DNA of 64,000 nucleotides from NCBI RefSeq assembly GCF_963082655.1, contig NC_081555.1, positions 18,353,437 through 18,417,436 on the forward strand, in the 5' to 3' direction. The notes under the pieces are model-generated. The model was not told the origin of the DNA. It was given only the letters and a program-made list of their open reading frames with translations, and searched no databases. Below, in pieces: positions 35,301 to 44,127 of the stretch. The stretch is from Stomoxys calcitrans. Its lineage: Eukaryota; Arthropoda; Insecta; Diptera; Muscidae. Positions within the stretch are counted from its first letter, which is position 1. Each line of letters begins with the position of its first letter. A program made the position numbers and the translations under genes.

Positions 35301-35775
35301 GCACAACTTGAAATATTTGGCTGAGAAGCAAACGTCTGTGGTGGAAGCAACGCTTAATGTGCTGAAAAAGACCACGGATGAAATAAATGGACAGTTTAAA
35401 GAGCTGAATGAGAAGGTGCAAAACATAAGTCAGATGCTTGGACGAACCGTATTAATTGCGTCACAAGAAGCAAAAACTGAGATGTCCTATAATTCCACAT
35501 CATATATCTTGAGAGAGGTGAAGGACATAGCGATGGTGGACGAGCTAAACTACAATAAAATCGATCATTCGTCAACGATTCAAGGATTGGAGGAAGAAAT
35601 TAAAATGATGAAGGCGAATCCGATCCACCTTAAGGAGCTATCATGGCATCACATCAGTGGTCATATTTCACTAATCTCTACCTCTATTTTAATAATATTA
35701 TTTTTAAGTTATGTAATCTATAAGTATTTAACAAGAGAAAGTAACATAGTTGTTGTTCGTCCTCGGGATGTTTAG
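29371..35775 (+). CDS. BEL/Pao polyprotein: Gag, protease, RT, RNase H, integrase, Env-like
   Basis: A 2,134-residue polyprotein. Gag takes residues ~1-520 and ends in Cys/His knuckles (CAFCQASGHGLKEC at ~456, CKICLSH, CDKCGGKH). The protease has the active-site motif LIDQGSQRTSI at ~568. RT spans ~820-1080 with FYMDDLM at ~962. RNase H begins near 1130 (HGFADASEKAYAA; later LWSDST). The integrase has an HHCC finger (HTETLHGGAK...CVKCLRY, ~1430-1470) and a DDE core (GIDYAGP ~1498, YSDNGTNF ~1564, GGLWEAAVK ~1615), then a C-terminal domain ~1728-1792. The last ~310 residues are Env-like: a hydrophobic segment at ~1822-1838, a basic furin-type site at ~1933-1941 followed at once by a hydrophobic stretch, a heptad-like region, and a membrane anchor at ~2097-2121 with a short tail. 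No splice or frameshift is needed: everything is one frame. From memory, the Drosophila roo element has a similar single-frame layout. Confidence 0.93.
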   Translation: MFTRSQSDSLLEKLKNLEHLLAVKAVDLDVEEMLLPVVKKNRKWLQEIIVGYNKLNKDIGKSSSGHEEEVQELQRRVEEAISKMDKIVQGFEQQEKGASAKVAANQDAEITQGSAEKKLMVTQGAAALAPSEQTANESNTQPRDQAISREQEKPVSKLRRKFELKYRTITRKLEVIESRLPTANKSYLNMQWLALQSEYGQLESIVEIIIDDDDEDDLDMIEAWDCIRERYVDVCVEIEERVETMQNTGSTSLIRLEELKVPIFSGYINDWNSFKEIFTKLVEEDRRLSEVEKFYRLKSVVKGDAARLIQHLQVTGENYSAAWKILEQKYDNRRLLFCTLFDKIIDHGIINIQYSNSIKQLLDTATESLHALKAMGMKVDEADPFIARILIRKLDKEGLLKYEQWVQKSKEVQRLEDVLSFLEQQYLALEAVYSKKGNTHQRAKTTQSYQTTQRSCAFCQASGHGLKECYKFLKLQPAEKGAWAQKMKMCKICLSHPSEKKCFKFNTKCDKCGGKHITMLHVEGNKTQETQRSNSKAQLTMEGNAVTLLATAQIRVKAASGEQILMRALIDQGSQRTSISEEAAQILRLPRKKLVTDLVGLGNTTVGRSKAIMQIEIKPRFESDAVHVINAMVLSTLSSAQPDRNLNVSVESWRNYCLADPLFYKSDRIDLLIGADLYHEIIQEGVVKIGSLSGQETSLGLIICGCVCRHESGNAVMAVTKELERFWEMEEVCEDDDVKEDRCEQLFTTTTTINEDKRLVVRLPFKEDIELGASRKMALARFLNLEKRLEKDEKLQKQYCAFMKEYLEMGHMKKVSRRNSGKYYLPHQAVIRESHLTTKVRVVFDASAKTSNGKSLNDVLEIGPKLQQDIFQILLKWRLWRFVLVADVEKMYRQVLVADKDQSYQCILWRENKHMPIEEFALTTVTYGTACAPFLAKRALIEIGKECSERNPKIQAIIENDFYMDDLMTGADSVQECIGIHHDISQQLDKFGFKLRKWMSNENDILEAIPNVGENQVIRIEEGETMKTLGVQWDPHTDNFAFYFQIIEDNKLTKRKALSTLAKIYDPLGWLAPVTILAKLFIQRLWVMDMAWDDQLSSEMIKEWDVIMRKLPDLAEIRIPRWLSTSSLMEIELHGFADASEKAYAAVIYIRAANKVTLVAAKSKVNPVKNRKTLPKLELCAAHLLAKLMLNVEKLIVQKQQKYLWSDSTIALAWIAKAENIKDKFVRVRVEEIKKSVPGAVWGHVRSKENPADAASRGMKPELLKGDELWWSGPHWLLEKNNWPISTVQPFVGVLKENKQEDDVIMQLITRISSYKKLIRIIAYVRRFIERAQRKPGKNELTAEEINEAEQLIITSVQANQFSLEISCLRNGSEVPTRSKICGLTPFIDAAGVLRVGGRLENSGLSFNRKHPILLGKGCLVDRIIDGIHTETLHGGAKLMENELRSRYWVIGAKNAIKRAVRSCVKCLRYRRETAAQLMGNLPESRVCVSHPFDHTGIDYAGPIQMKVSKGRGQRAYKGYIAVFVCMATKALHLEAVSDLTTEAFLAALRRFFSRRGKSSHIYSDNGTNFVGAARHLDKEFVKAVQQNSDVAHILASERIQWHFIPPGAPHFGGLWEAAVKSVKHHLRRVVGETKLTYEEMATFLSQIEAVLNSRPLCPLSEDNCEILTPGHFVVGRPLLSIPERGVENKLGSLDRWKIIQRMRDDFWKQWRNDYLSSLQQRVKWKTPVPNIKVGQMVIVKDENTAPGRWPLGSIAEVHKGKDGKVRVATVKVAKQKGLLKRPIHKLCPLEIFANGGEKEADIEVSQTYICKLPQRRKINVAMMLWMIMAMMASVQSMSTSITGGAIKELGNDTIIYMDKIGRINRVTSSWNLMTYFDLHGYFVTVNHLDKGLEECKSLCVRLRSFEQQCDTQMDIMTNRLNTIDENHLLLSHKKRQRNKRAPLEFVGSLFHILFGVMDADDRESMEANMKNVLENQHNLKYLAEKQTSVVEATLNVLKKTTDEINGQFKELNEKVQNISQMLGRTVLIASQEAKTEMSYNSTSYILREVKDIAMVDELNYNKIDHSSTIQGLEEEIKMMKANPIHLKELSWHHISGHISLISTSILIILFLSYVIYKYLTRESNIVVVRPRDV

Positions 35776-35871
35776 ATTTTAACATATATATTTGAATTAC
35801 AGTCCATTTTGCTGAATTTTTACAGTTTATAAGTAGAGCTATTTCATAATTATTTTTGGCCGCCCGCAGAA

Positions 35872-36348
35872 TGTTTAGATTTCTAAACATGGGATATTAG
35901 TTGATGTGTGTCATGGAAATGTTTTAGCCTTGAGAACGAATAGATAAGATACTTTCCATTTTTTGTTTATTTTAAAGGATAGTTTTAAGGGCAGGCATAA
36001 ATGTGATAAGAGTTTATATTTTTACCTAGCCAACGCATCGCACAGGGATAAGTGGAAGATAGTTTTTAATGTGCGTAGATAAGGAAATAGTTAGGGATTA
36101 TCAGAAAACACAGCGGTCTGAATGGCAAGCATATGGCTTGCAGCTGGACAAATTTATTTAGTATCTGCATAGGATGTTTATCGTCTTTGTTTATGATCTT
36201 ATTTTCCCAAAGTGATTGTTTTTAGATTTGCCTGCCTTTCTTAGGATATTTAGTTTGTAGTTAGTTTTAAGTTTATATATAAGGATGAGATTTTGAAGAA
36301 ATAAATGAGTATCAAAAAAGTACTCCGGGATTAAACTCGTTTTATTCA
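35872..36348 (+). repeat. BEL element 3' LTR
   Basis: 477 bp, identical to the 5' LTR except one C-to-T change near the end (ttaaactcg). It is preceded by ggccgcccgcagaa at ~35858-35871, in the position of the polypurine tract although not purine-pure. It is followed by the gtata duplication. Confidence 0.95.
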
Positions 36349-36353
36349 GTATA

Positions 36354-36863
36354 TGATCGTCTTAAAATTTGGTACATGCATGTTTTTCCGCCTAGAGACA
36401 AAGCCCATTGAAATCGGAAAAAGTTAGTTCAGATTTAGATGTAGCTCCCATATATATGTTCGTCCGATTTGGACTAAAAATGCAATTATTTCGTCATTTG
36501 CTAACCGGTTTTCACGAAATTTCGCACGAGAGGTTCTCTGATAAGTCTCGACATTATTGGTGACCTCCAAAGAAATCGTCTCAAATTTAGATATAGCTCC
36601 CATATATAGATGTTCGTCCAATTTGGACTAGTATTGCAATAATATGGTCATATGTTAACCGATTCTCACAAATTTTTGCACGAGGTGTTCTCTGATAATT
36701 CTCAACATTCTTAGTGAATTTAAAAGAAATCGGCTCAGATTAAGATATAGCTCCCACATATATATGTTCGTCCGATTGGAACTAAAGTAGCAATTATATC
36801 GTCATTTGTCAACCTATTCTCACGAAATTTTGCACGAGGGTTTCTCTGATAAGTCTCGACATT
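36354..36863 (-). repeat. R2 repeat, part right of the BEL insertion
   Basis: It continues the R2 copy begun at 28575 (tgatcgtcttaaaatttggt) through three units with 'gatatagctcccatatata'. It is then interrupted by SINE2 at 36864. Confidence 0.85.
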
Positions 36864-37173
36864 GCAAATGCAATAAACATTTCACTAAGGAACAGGGGCA
36901 AACTTCTCACATATCAATGAATGCAGTCCGATTCAAGTGTAAGCTCAATGATAAGGGGGCCTCCTTTTTATAGCCGAGTCCGAACGGCGTGACGCAGTGT
37001 GACACCTCTTTGGAGAGAAGTTTTACATGGCATAGAACCTCACAAATGTTGCCAGCATTAGGAGAGGAAAACCACCGCTGAAATGTTTTTCTGATGGTCT
37101 CACCAGGTTTGAACCCAGGCGATCGGCGTCATAGGCGGATATTCTAACCTCTGCGGTATGGTGGCCTCCATAG
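36864..37173 (-). mobile_element. SINE2, complete copy
   Basis: About 310 bp on the - strand, flanked by a 7-bp duplication, cgacatt, at 36857-36863 and 37174-37180. Read on the - strand it begins ggaggccacc and has a tRNA-like head (A-box-like around the 'gcagaggttag' region, B-box ggttcaaacct). A ~230-bp body follows, ending gcaaattgcattt-like sequence. It is inserted in R2. Confidence 0.88.
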
Positions 37174-37226
37174 CGACATTATTGATGTATTTCATAGAAA
37201 TCGGTTCAGATTTAGATATAGCTCCC
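37174..37226 (-). repeat. R2 repeat, last part before jockey LINE
   Basis: R2 resumes at the duplicated cgacatt (37174) and stops at 'gatatagctcccat', where the jockey LINE begins. Confidence 0.75.
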
Positions 37227-40005
37227 ATTTTGAGTACTATTGTAAAAGCGATAGTACCCGATTCAGGTTCATTAATATATCCCAAGGGAGATAAATACTG
37301 GGCATTATACCAACCAATGTTCGCCTGACTATTCACACCGTCAATCATATGAGAATTCTCATGAAGCCCTAATCTTAAATTGAATTTCACCAAAAGATCA
37401 CACACATAGGAAGAAAGCCGCTTCAACTTGGAATTCAAATAAATAAAATTATTTGAATATCTTCTGTTAATGCGCTTAAAATTCTTCCCAATGCAAAGTC
37501 TTAAAGTTTTCCGCTCAAAAATCTCAAGTTCTTTCATAACAATGGGGGATATACTGAACCAAACTGGAAAACCATATAAGATAACAGGCCTAACACATGT
37601 CTTGTATAATAATAGTTTCGTATTTACAGGCAAAGATTTGTATCCAAGAATTTTTTGAAACGATGCGAATATTCCCTGGGCCTTATTACGGACCTTTCGC
37701 GCGTGTACGTTGAATTTAAAAAGTTTGTTAAACTCTACACCCAAATATTTAACTTTCTCTTTAAATGGAATTTCAATGCCATTTAAAAATAGCTTTAAGG
37801 ATTTACTCTCGGGTACAACAAAGCGCTTGCATTTTCCCGATGCATTTCTTATGCAAATGGCTTCGCATTTTGACTTGGACCAAAGCACATGCTGGCGATT
37901 CATTGTGAGAGTATAAAAGGGCATCATCCGCATACAAAATACCCGAGGAATGTTCGGAGTTGTGGGGAAAATCACTCATAAAAATGTTATATAAATGTGG
38001 AGCTAAAACCGATCCTTGCGGGACACCACAATTAACATTTGAAAATTCCGACAACTGATTTTTGAAGAGTACGCCAAATTGTCTATTCGTAAAAAAACTT
38101 TTGAAAAGCTTTATAACCGGAGGACTAAACCCTATCCTTATCATTTTAGTTAATATACCATAGTGGGAAGCATGATCAAAAGCCTTTTCAACGTCAAGAA
38201 AAACTGCAACAGTACATTTCTTTGCTCTTAAATTCAATACAATATCATATGTGAACTTTGTCATAGCATCAACTGTGGAATGCCCTTTTTGGAAACCAAA
38301 TTGTGAATATATGGTAAAGTGATTCCTTTATCCATTTTAGTACGGACAATCATTTCAAAAAGTTTACCCAGATTTGACAATAAAGATATAGGTCGCAAGT
38401 TAGAAATCTCATTACTATTGGCTTTTTTCTTGATTGGAATTATCTTTGAGGTTTTCCATGAATCTGGAAAAAATCCGTTGGAGATACAGTTATTAAATAT
38501 GATAACTAAATATTCAAATGCTTTAGTTGAAAGTTGTCGAAAAATAAAATTAGAAATAGTATCAATGCCAGACGATTTCCTATTCTTTAAATATGAGGAA
38601 ATATCAAGAATTTCACCCAAAGTTGTAAGATTTTCCAACCTGTCTTGATATTTTGCATCTGAATCAATTGAAAATGAATAGCAGTGTTGAGGAACATTTG
38701 CAATGAAGTCATTCACAAAATCTTCCCTTACAGATGAAAGATGAACAGAGCTATTATAAATATTAGAAAAATACGATTTTAAATGAGAAAGACATTCCGA
38801 CTCATTTGTTATTATCTCACCATCAATTGATAATTTATCCAAAGGTAGAGATTTTCGATGCCCAATAATCTTGAAAACGTCCCGATGTGCTCTTGGCCCC
38901 GGCTTAATTCCTCCAAGTTTATCTCTAAAAATAGAAATCTGCTCTAGTTCAACCTGCCTCTTAATAATAACACTCAATAATTGGATTTGCTTGGATAAAA
39001 TGCGATACTCTGGACTGAATCTGTTACTGGACACGCGATAAAGCCTCTTAAGTTCTTTTTGCCAATTATATTTAATTCTATATAAATTCTTAATTCTATC
39101 AGATATCAAGAATTTTCTGTTACCCAATTCAATTTTCTTAGAATGAAGTTCTGAGACAGAACTCACAACAGAAGCAAACTCTTCAATGTACTGATCAATT
39201 TCATTGTTGAAGGGCGATAATTACTTAAAATACCCTGCGTTATATCATGCTTGAAATCATCGCAATTTGTGCTTTCGTAGCTTGTAAATGTAGGAGGAGG
39301 CTGCAAAACCATTTCGAAGCTAGGAAGAATGACGTTAAGTTTGAGAGGGTAGTGATCTGAAAAACTGGGTAAACATGAAGTCGAACAAACAGGATTTGAC
39401 AGGTCAGATGTGTTAGAACAAAAGAGAAAATGATCCAAGTAAGATGAACCATTTGGAAACGTTGGACATGATGAAGATATTCTGGTAAAAAAGTGGGGAT
39501 TTACTTGAAGGAAGTCATAAAAACAGTTTCCATTTGAATTATTCATAGATTCACCCCATGAAATATGTCTAGCATTGAAATCACCACCTATAAACGTGAA
39601 ATCAAATCCCCCAGAATAATTGCCTAAAGAAGACAGAGAACTTAAAATTTGCGATTGGCTTGAATTGCCAAGAATATAAACTGAGCCTAACAAAATTTTC
39701 CTACGAACGCCATTAATAGAAACATCAATAGAAATAAATAAATTAGGGAAGGGAAACCCTAAGATGATTTCTTTTCTGAATTTGAAATGTTTCTTAAGTA
39801 GTATGGCCACACCTTGTGCGCTGTTATCCCTTAGAAACTGACAGCCTTCAAAACTAATATTACCTCCAGCTTTCAAATGGGTTTCCTGAAGGAAAGCAAT
39901 GTCAATATCAAATTTTTTCATTAAACTGTGTAATTCAAATCTACGGCCATATTCAATGAGTGACCTGACATTAAATGTAATAAGATACAGTACATTATGG
40001 ACCAT
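37227..40005 (-). pseudogene. Jockey-type LINE ORF2 (endonuclease-RT), frameshifted
   Basis: Read on the - strand, the endonuclease comes first (ITFNVRSLIEY, FLQETHLKAGG, FIGGDFNARHISWG, FSDHYPLKL at about 40005-39230). The frame then shifts at ~39205 into a linker and RT start (LRPISLLSNLGKLFEMI). Further shifts near 38335 lead to DVEKAFDHASHYG, CGVPQGSVLAPHLYN and the catalytic LYADDALLY (~37935). The C-terminal part (KYLGVEFNKL, LYKTCVRPVILYGFPVWF) ends at the R2 junction at 37226. The RT catalytic motif survives but at least three frameshifts kill the protein. There is no A-tail at the 3' junction, so the 3' end is lost. A jockey-clade origin is supported by the Gag-like ORF1 next to it. 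Confidence 0.85.
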
Positions 40006-40036
40006 AGACTTGGTTTACATCGCGTAAGAGGCCTAT

Positions 40037-41334
40037 TCATCGCAGTATCGCCTCTTCCTTTGAAATGGTTTGAAACTCCCTTATAAAATTTGCAATTTTG
40101 TCTTCCAGCGAAATCACTTTAGGAGGGCAAAGTTCTTTAGCAATTTTCAAAAATTCTTCAATGATTTTCGGTTTCGTTGAGGGTTGAGTGTAACTAGAAG
40201 TACCGTTACGGGACGCATCGGAATAAGATACATTCGGTTGAGTAAAAGAGTTTAAAGCACTAAAAACATTGTTTTTTACTTTCTCTTTTCTCTCTAGGGC
40301 AACTGATCTAGCCCTCTTCTTAAGCTCAACATATTTTTTATACTCAGGGCAACCTTTAAAACTCGAGGGATGGCCGCTATTTCCACAATTGATGCAAAAT
40401 GGTAAATTTCCATCGCCCTGCACAAATTTACACTCACCTTGTGCATGGTTTTGACCGCACTTTACGCACGCAAAATCCCTGTTGCAATTTTGGGACATAT
40501 CCCCCCATTGTTGGCATCTCCAGCATTGAACATCCCTCATATTTTTCTTCGGTAATTCCCAAGACACCCTTTGATGCAAAATATATCTTTGCGCCTTCAA
40601 CTCAGATACGGATTTACCAGGATGCAGTGTTAGCAAAAAAGACCTGTGTCAATATTGTTTTTCTTGGAGTATGAAGTGGAAAATTTAGAGACACTATGCA
40701 CTGTATCAGGGACTAACATATCTATTTCTGACTTAATATCCTCTATTGCTGTGTCAAACAAAAGGCCACGCAAAACAATGGTTTGTCGTTTTAACTCCCT
40801 TGGTGTATAAGAGTATGAATCTAATTTCTTTTCACGTAGAAGGCACATTAGCTCAGTGTGTATTTTTGGGTCTTGCAAATAAAGTTTACTCTTGTGTCTG
40901 CTCTTGTTGACAATCTTAAATACAATTTGCCTAGCCTTTAAGTCTTTAATTAGATTACTCATATCAACACCAAAAAGAAAAATAGGAGGGCAGAAAGACT
41001 TCCTATTTCCAACAGATTTTTCTACAACTAAAGCCTCTTGTGCTGGAATTTTCTTATGATAAGTGTTGTTAGTTTTAATATCTAAACCTCCTAATATTGC
41101 AAATCTATTGGAAGAATCCTGCGATTGGCCAAATGCATTATTTGAAACGCTAAGAACAGAATTGCTTAAATCTATCTTACGCAAGTTAGTATCACCAGAT
41201 AGTTTCCGTTTCTTTTGCACCATTTGAAAACGTTCTTCGTCAGTGGGGGTAAAATCGTTGTGATCCATATTGCTCTCAATGTTGGATGGCAAAGGTCTTG
41301 ATGTATTGACTTGCGTTGAGTTTGTTTTTGCCAC
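40037..41334 (-). pseudogene. Jockey-type LINE ORF1 (Gag-like), frameshifted
   Basis: The N-terminal part (MAKTNSTQVNTS... to TSYSKKNNIDTG, 41334-40640) and the zinc-knuckle part (40636-40037) lie in different frames, separated by a one-base loss in a T/A run near 40633. The second part has three CCHC-type knuckles (CWRCQQWGDMSQNC, CVKCGQNHAQGEC, CINCGNSGHPSSFKGC), the hallmark of jockey-type ORF1. It sits directly upstream of ORF2 in the usual order. Confidence 0.85.
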
Positions 41335-41395
41335 TTTTTTTTATGTCAATTGAAGGCAATTTTTCAACTTTCATTACCAAATTAGCAGAGATTCC

Positions 41396-41623
41396 TTAAT
41401 TGCATTTAGAGGATGATGATGCAGACGTCGAAGGAGTAATGTCTTGATCCAAACATCCAGAATTTTGCGAGCTATATCCATGTCCATGTCCACTAAAGCA
41501 GGCTTCATGCAAAAGTTTTCCAATGGCTGACTTACAATTGCTTTTATGGCTGTTTTTATCAGGGGGTATATTCTCGGCAGGATCGCAAACGTCCATGCCT
41601 AGTTGATCCAAATTCATTTCCAA
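41396..41623 (-). pseudogene. Likely broken 5' end of jockey ORF1
   Basis: A 75-codon frame (MEMNLDQLGMDVCDPAENIP... to SSSSKCN) ends in a stop just upstream of the ORF1 body. Its position and Ser-rich composition suggest it is the original ORF1 N-terminus, cut off by a stop and a frameshift in the A-run near 41340. It could also be unrelated leader sequence. Confidence 0.5.
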
Positions 41624-41639
41624 AATTCAAAATCCACAA

Positions 41640-42465
41640 ATTTCAATTTTTATTCCCAAGTAAATTCAATTTTTAGTTTTAATATTTTTTTTATTTATTA
41701 TTTGTGTCAAGGAAACACGTCTGCTCTGTTTGAATATTTCAATCGAATCCATATACATGCATAACAATATGACTAACTGTAAAATTGTATTTAGTCACTG
41801 ATGTTAAAAATAACAGCATAGTATTTGAAAATGATTGGGACAAACATTACTCATTTCCGTTGAAAAAAGTGTTCAATAATTTTTTGTTGTTGTGAGTTGC
41901 CACCGCACGAAAATTCCCTTTGTTATTAGTTGTAAAATAAAAAACAAAAAAAAACAATAATACTTAACACCATAATAAATATATAGATTACCTCTTTCAA
42001 TCTACCTCCATCGCTCTGTCTCTCTGCTCTCTTCAGTTTAGTGTTTTTATACTTGTCTGTTTACAAGTTATTTGTTGGCATAAAACCACTGAATAAAGAG
42101 TGGTCTCATATTTTTCCTACAATTGCTACATATTTTCTAATATTTCTAGAGGAATTTAAAAAGGCACCTTTAGTATAGTTTTTTGTATCTGTGTGTGCGT
42201 GCGTGTTTTAATTTGGGAACCTTAGAAATTCTGACTGTAGGTTGCTGTATATGGTCTTGAATAATAATAGAGTTGGTCCAAGCCTGGTGCGTTTTGGTTT
42301 TGGACCATATGTTGCTGCGACCTTTTAGCTACACTCTATATTAATGTCATATTACAAAAGAAGGCTAAAATGCGAAACAGGCTAAGCTGAATTTAAAATA
42401 ATTTCATGAAAGATATTATAAATAATCTAAGAAATTGGCAAGTGAAAGAAATAAAACTGGATATT
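41640..42465. other. LINE leader and AT-rich DNA without recognised features
   Basis: The first part may be jockey 5' UTR. The rest shows only AT-rich DNA, a (TG)n-like stretch at 42190-42206 and no coding signal. Confidence 0.45.
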
Positions 42466-43620
42466 TTTATGCCCACCACCGAAGGGTGGGGTATATTCAT
42501 TTTGTCATTCCGTTTGCAACACATCGAAATATCCATTTCTAAAAATCTAAGACAATCTAGTCATGCTACACGCTACAGTCTTTTAATATAGAGATATTGA
42601 GCTGAAACTTCTTTTTTTTTTGTCCATAAGCAGGTTAAATTCGAAGATAGGCTATATCAAACTATATCTTGATATAGACCGATCCGCCGATTTAGAGTCT
42701 TTGATCCATAAAAACCACATTTATTATCCGATTTTGCTTAAATTTGAGTAAGTAAGTTTCAGTAAGTTGTGTTAGGCCAGTCGAGGTCTTCTTTAATTTG
42801 GCCCCGATCGGTCCAGATTTGGATATAGCTGCCATATAGGCCGATCTCTCGATTTATGCTTTTGGGCCCATAAAAGGCGCATTTATTGTCCGAATTTGCC
42901 AAAATTTGGGACAGTGAGATGTGTTAGGCCCCTCGAAATATTTCTACAATTTGGCCTTGGTCGGTTCAGATTTGGATATAGCTGCCATATAGGCCGATCT
43001 CTCAATTTAAGGTTTTGGGCCCCTAAAAGGCGCATTTATTGTCCGATGTCTCTGAAATTTGGGACAGTGAAGTTTATTAGGTCCCTTGATATCCTTTTTG
43101 AATTTGGCCCAGATTGGTCCAGATATGGATACAGCTGCCATATAGACCGATCTCTTGATTTTGGGCCCATAAAGGGGGCATTTATAGTCCGATTTCGCCG
43201 TAATTTGGGACAATGAGTTGTGTAAGGCCCTTCGACATCCCTCTCCAATTTAGCCCAGATCGGTTCAGGTTTGCATATTGCTGCCTTAAAGTCTTGCCCT
43301 CTTAAAAGCCCATTCAGAATCCGATTTCGCTGAAATTTGACACAATGCCTTATGTTAGGCTTTTCGACGTCCGTGCCGTCTATGGTTGAGATCGGTCTAT
43401 ATAGCTACCAAAAAGGCCAATATTTTGTTCTACGAAATTAAACAATGACTTGTGCTTATTAGGCCACTTAATGTCCGTGCCGAATTTACTCCAAATCGGA
43501 CCATGCAATGGATGCATTAGTTATATATTTTTCACCGGATTATGACGAAAAGTGGTTTATATATATACACGAGGTGGTGGGTATCAAATGTTCGGCCCGG
43601 CCGAAATTTACACCTTTTTG
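42466..43620 (+). repeat. R3 dispersed repeat, full-length-looking copy
   Basis: Head tgcccaccacc (42470-42480), with near-exact inverted ggtggtgggta at 43573-43583. The terminal hairpin ttcggcccggccgaa is at 43591-43605. The interior holds ~147-153-bp units (gcgcatttatt at 42877 and 43030; equivalent at 43177). The layout is the same as in R1, including the hairpin, although the unit sequence is different. Confidence 0.8.
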
Positions 43621-43716
43621 TTGTTTTAAAAAATTTAACACAAAAATTAAATAAAACATAATTTTTTACTTAAAAATTCTAATTTTTAAATTATAATTTA
43701 AAACTAAAAATTTCTA

Positions 43717-44127
43717 GGGGGTGACGCCAATGCACACCACAATCTCTGGGGAACCACGGATACCAACGGAAGAGGTGAGTCACTTTTTGCTTACATTTTC
43801 TCCACGGACACGGATAGGGGCAATGCCCCTACTTTCTACAACCGGTTCAGGGAACAGGTTATAGATAAAACTCTTGTGACGTATTGCGGCTCGGGGAGGG
43901 TTTTGGACTGGAACGCTTCCACCCAGTGCTCCTTTTCGGATCTCTATAAGATGTTTTCCGGTCGAGCACGAGAGGGGGAAGAGGATACCATACAGAAACC
44001 CGAGGAGGACCAACTGGGAGAAGTTCAGGGAACAGATTCAGAAACAGTGACCTCTGGAAGACGGAAGGAAACTGGAGGCCGCAGAAGATCTTATCACAGC
44101 ATACCTGAACGAGCGTTTTTTGAAGGT
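43717..44127 (+). pseudogene. LINE endonuclease fragment
   Basis: The + strand encodes GDANAHHNLWGTTDTNGRGES near 43720, matching the GDFNAHH-type endonuclease core. APTFYNRFREQVIDKTLVT, GRVLDWNASTQCSFSD and an RT-approach segment (NWEKFREQ) follow in shifting frames. It ends at ~44127, where LINE-B begins in the opposite direction. Confidence 0.75.

Larger units (their letters stand above)
28759..36348 (+). mobile_element. BEL/Pao LTR retrotransposon, apparently intact
   Basis: 7,590 bp flanked by a 5-bp target duplication, gtata, at 28754-28758 and 36349-36353. Two 477-bp LTRs (TG...CA) differ by one base (acccg versus actcg near their 3' ends). Between them is a single uninterrupted 2,134-codon frame. 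Five-base duplications and this protease-RT-RNase H-integrase order fit the BEL/Pao superfamily. Near-identical LTRs and an open frame mean a recent insertion and possible activity. Confidence 0.95.

Noticed and set aside
29928..35421. Numerous - strand frames inside the BEL element
   Set aside because: They overlap the single 2,134-codon + strand polyprotein and show no motifs of their own.
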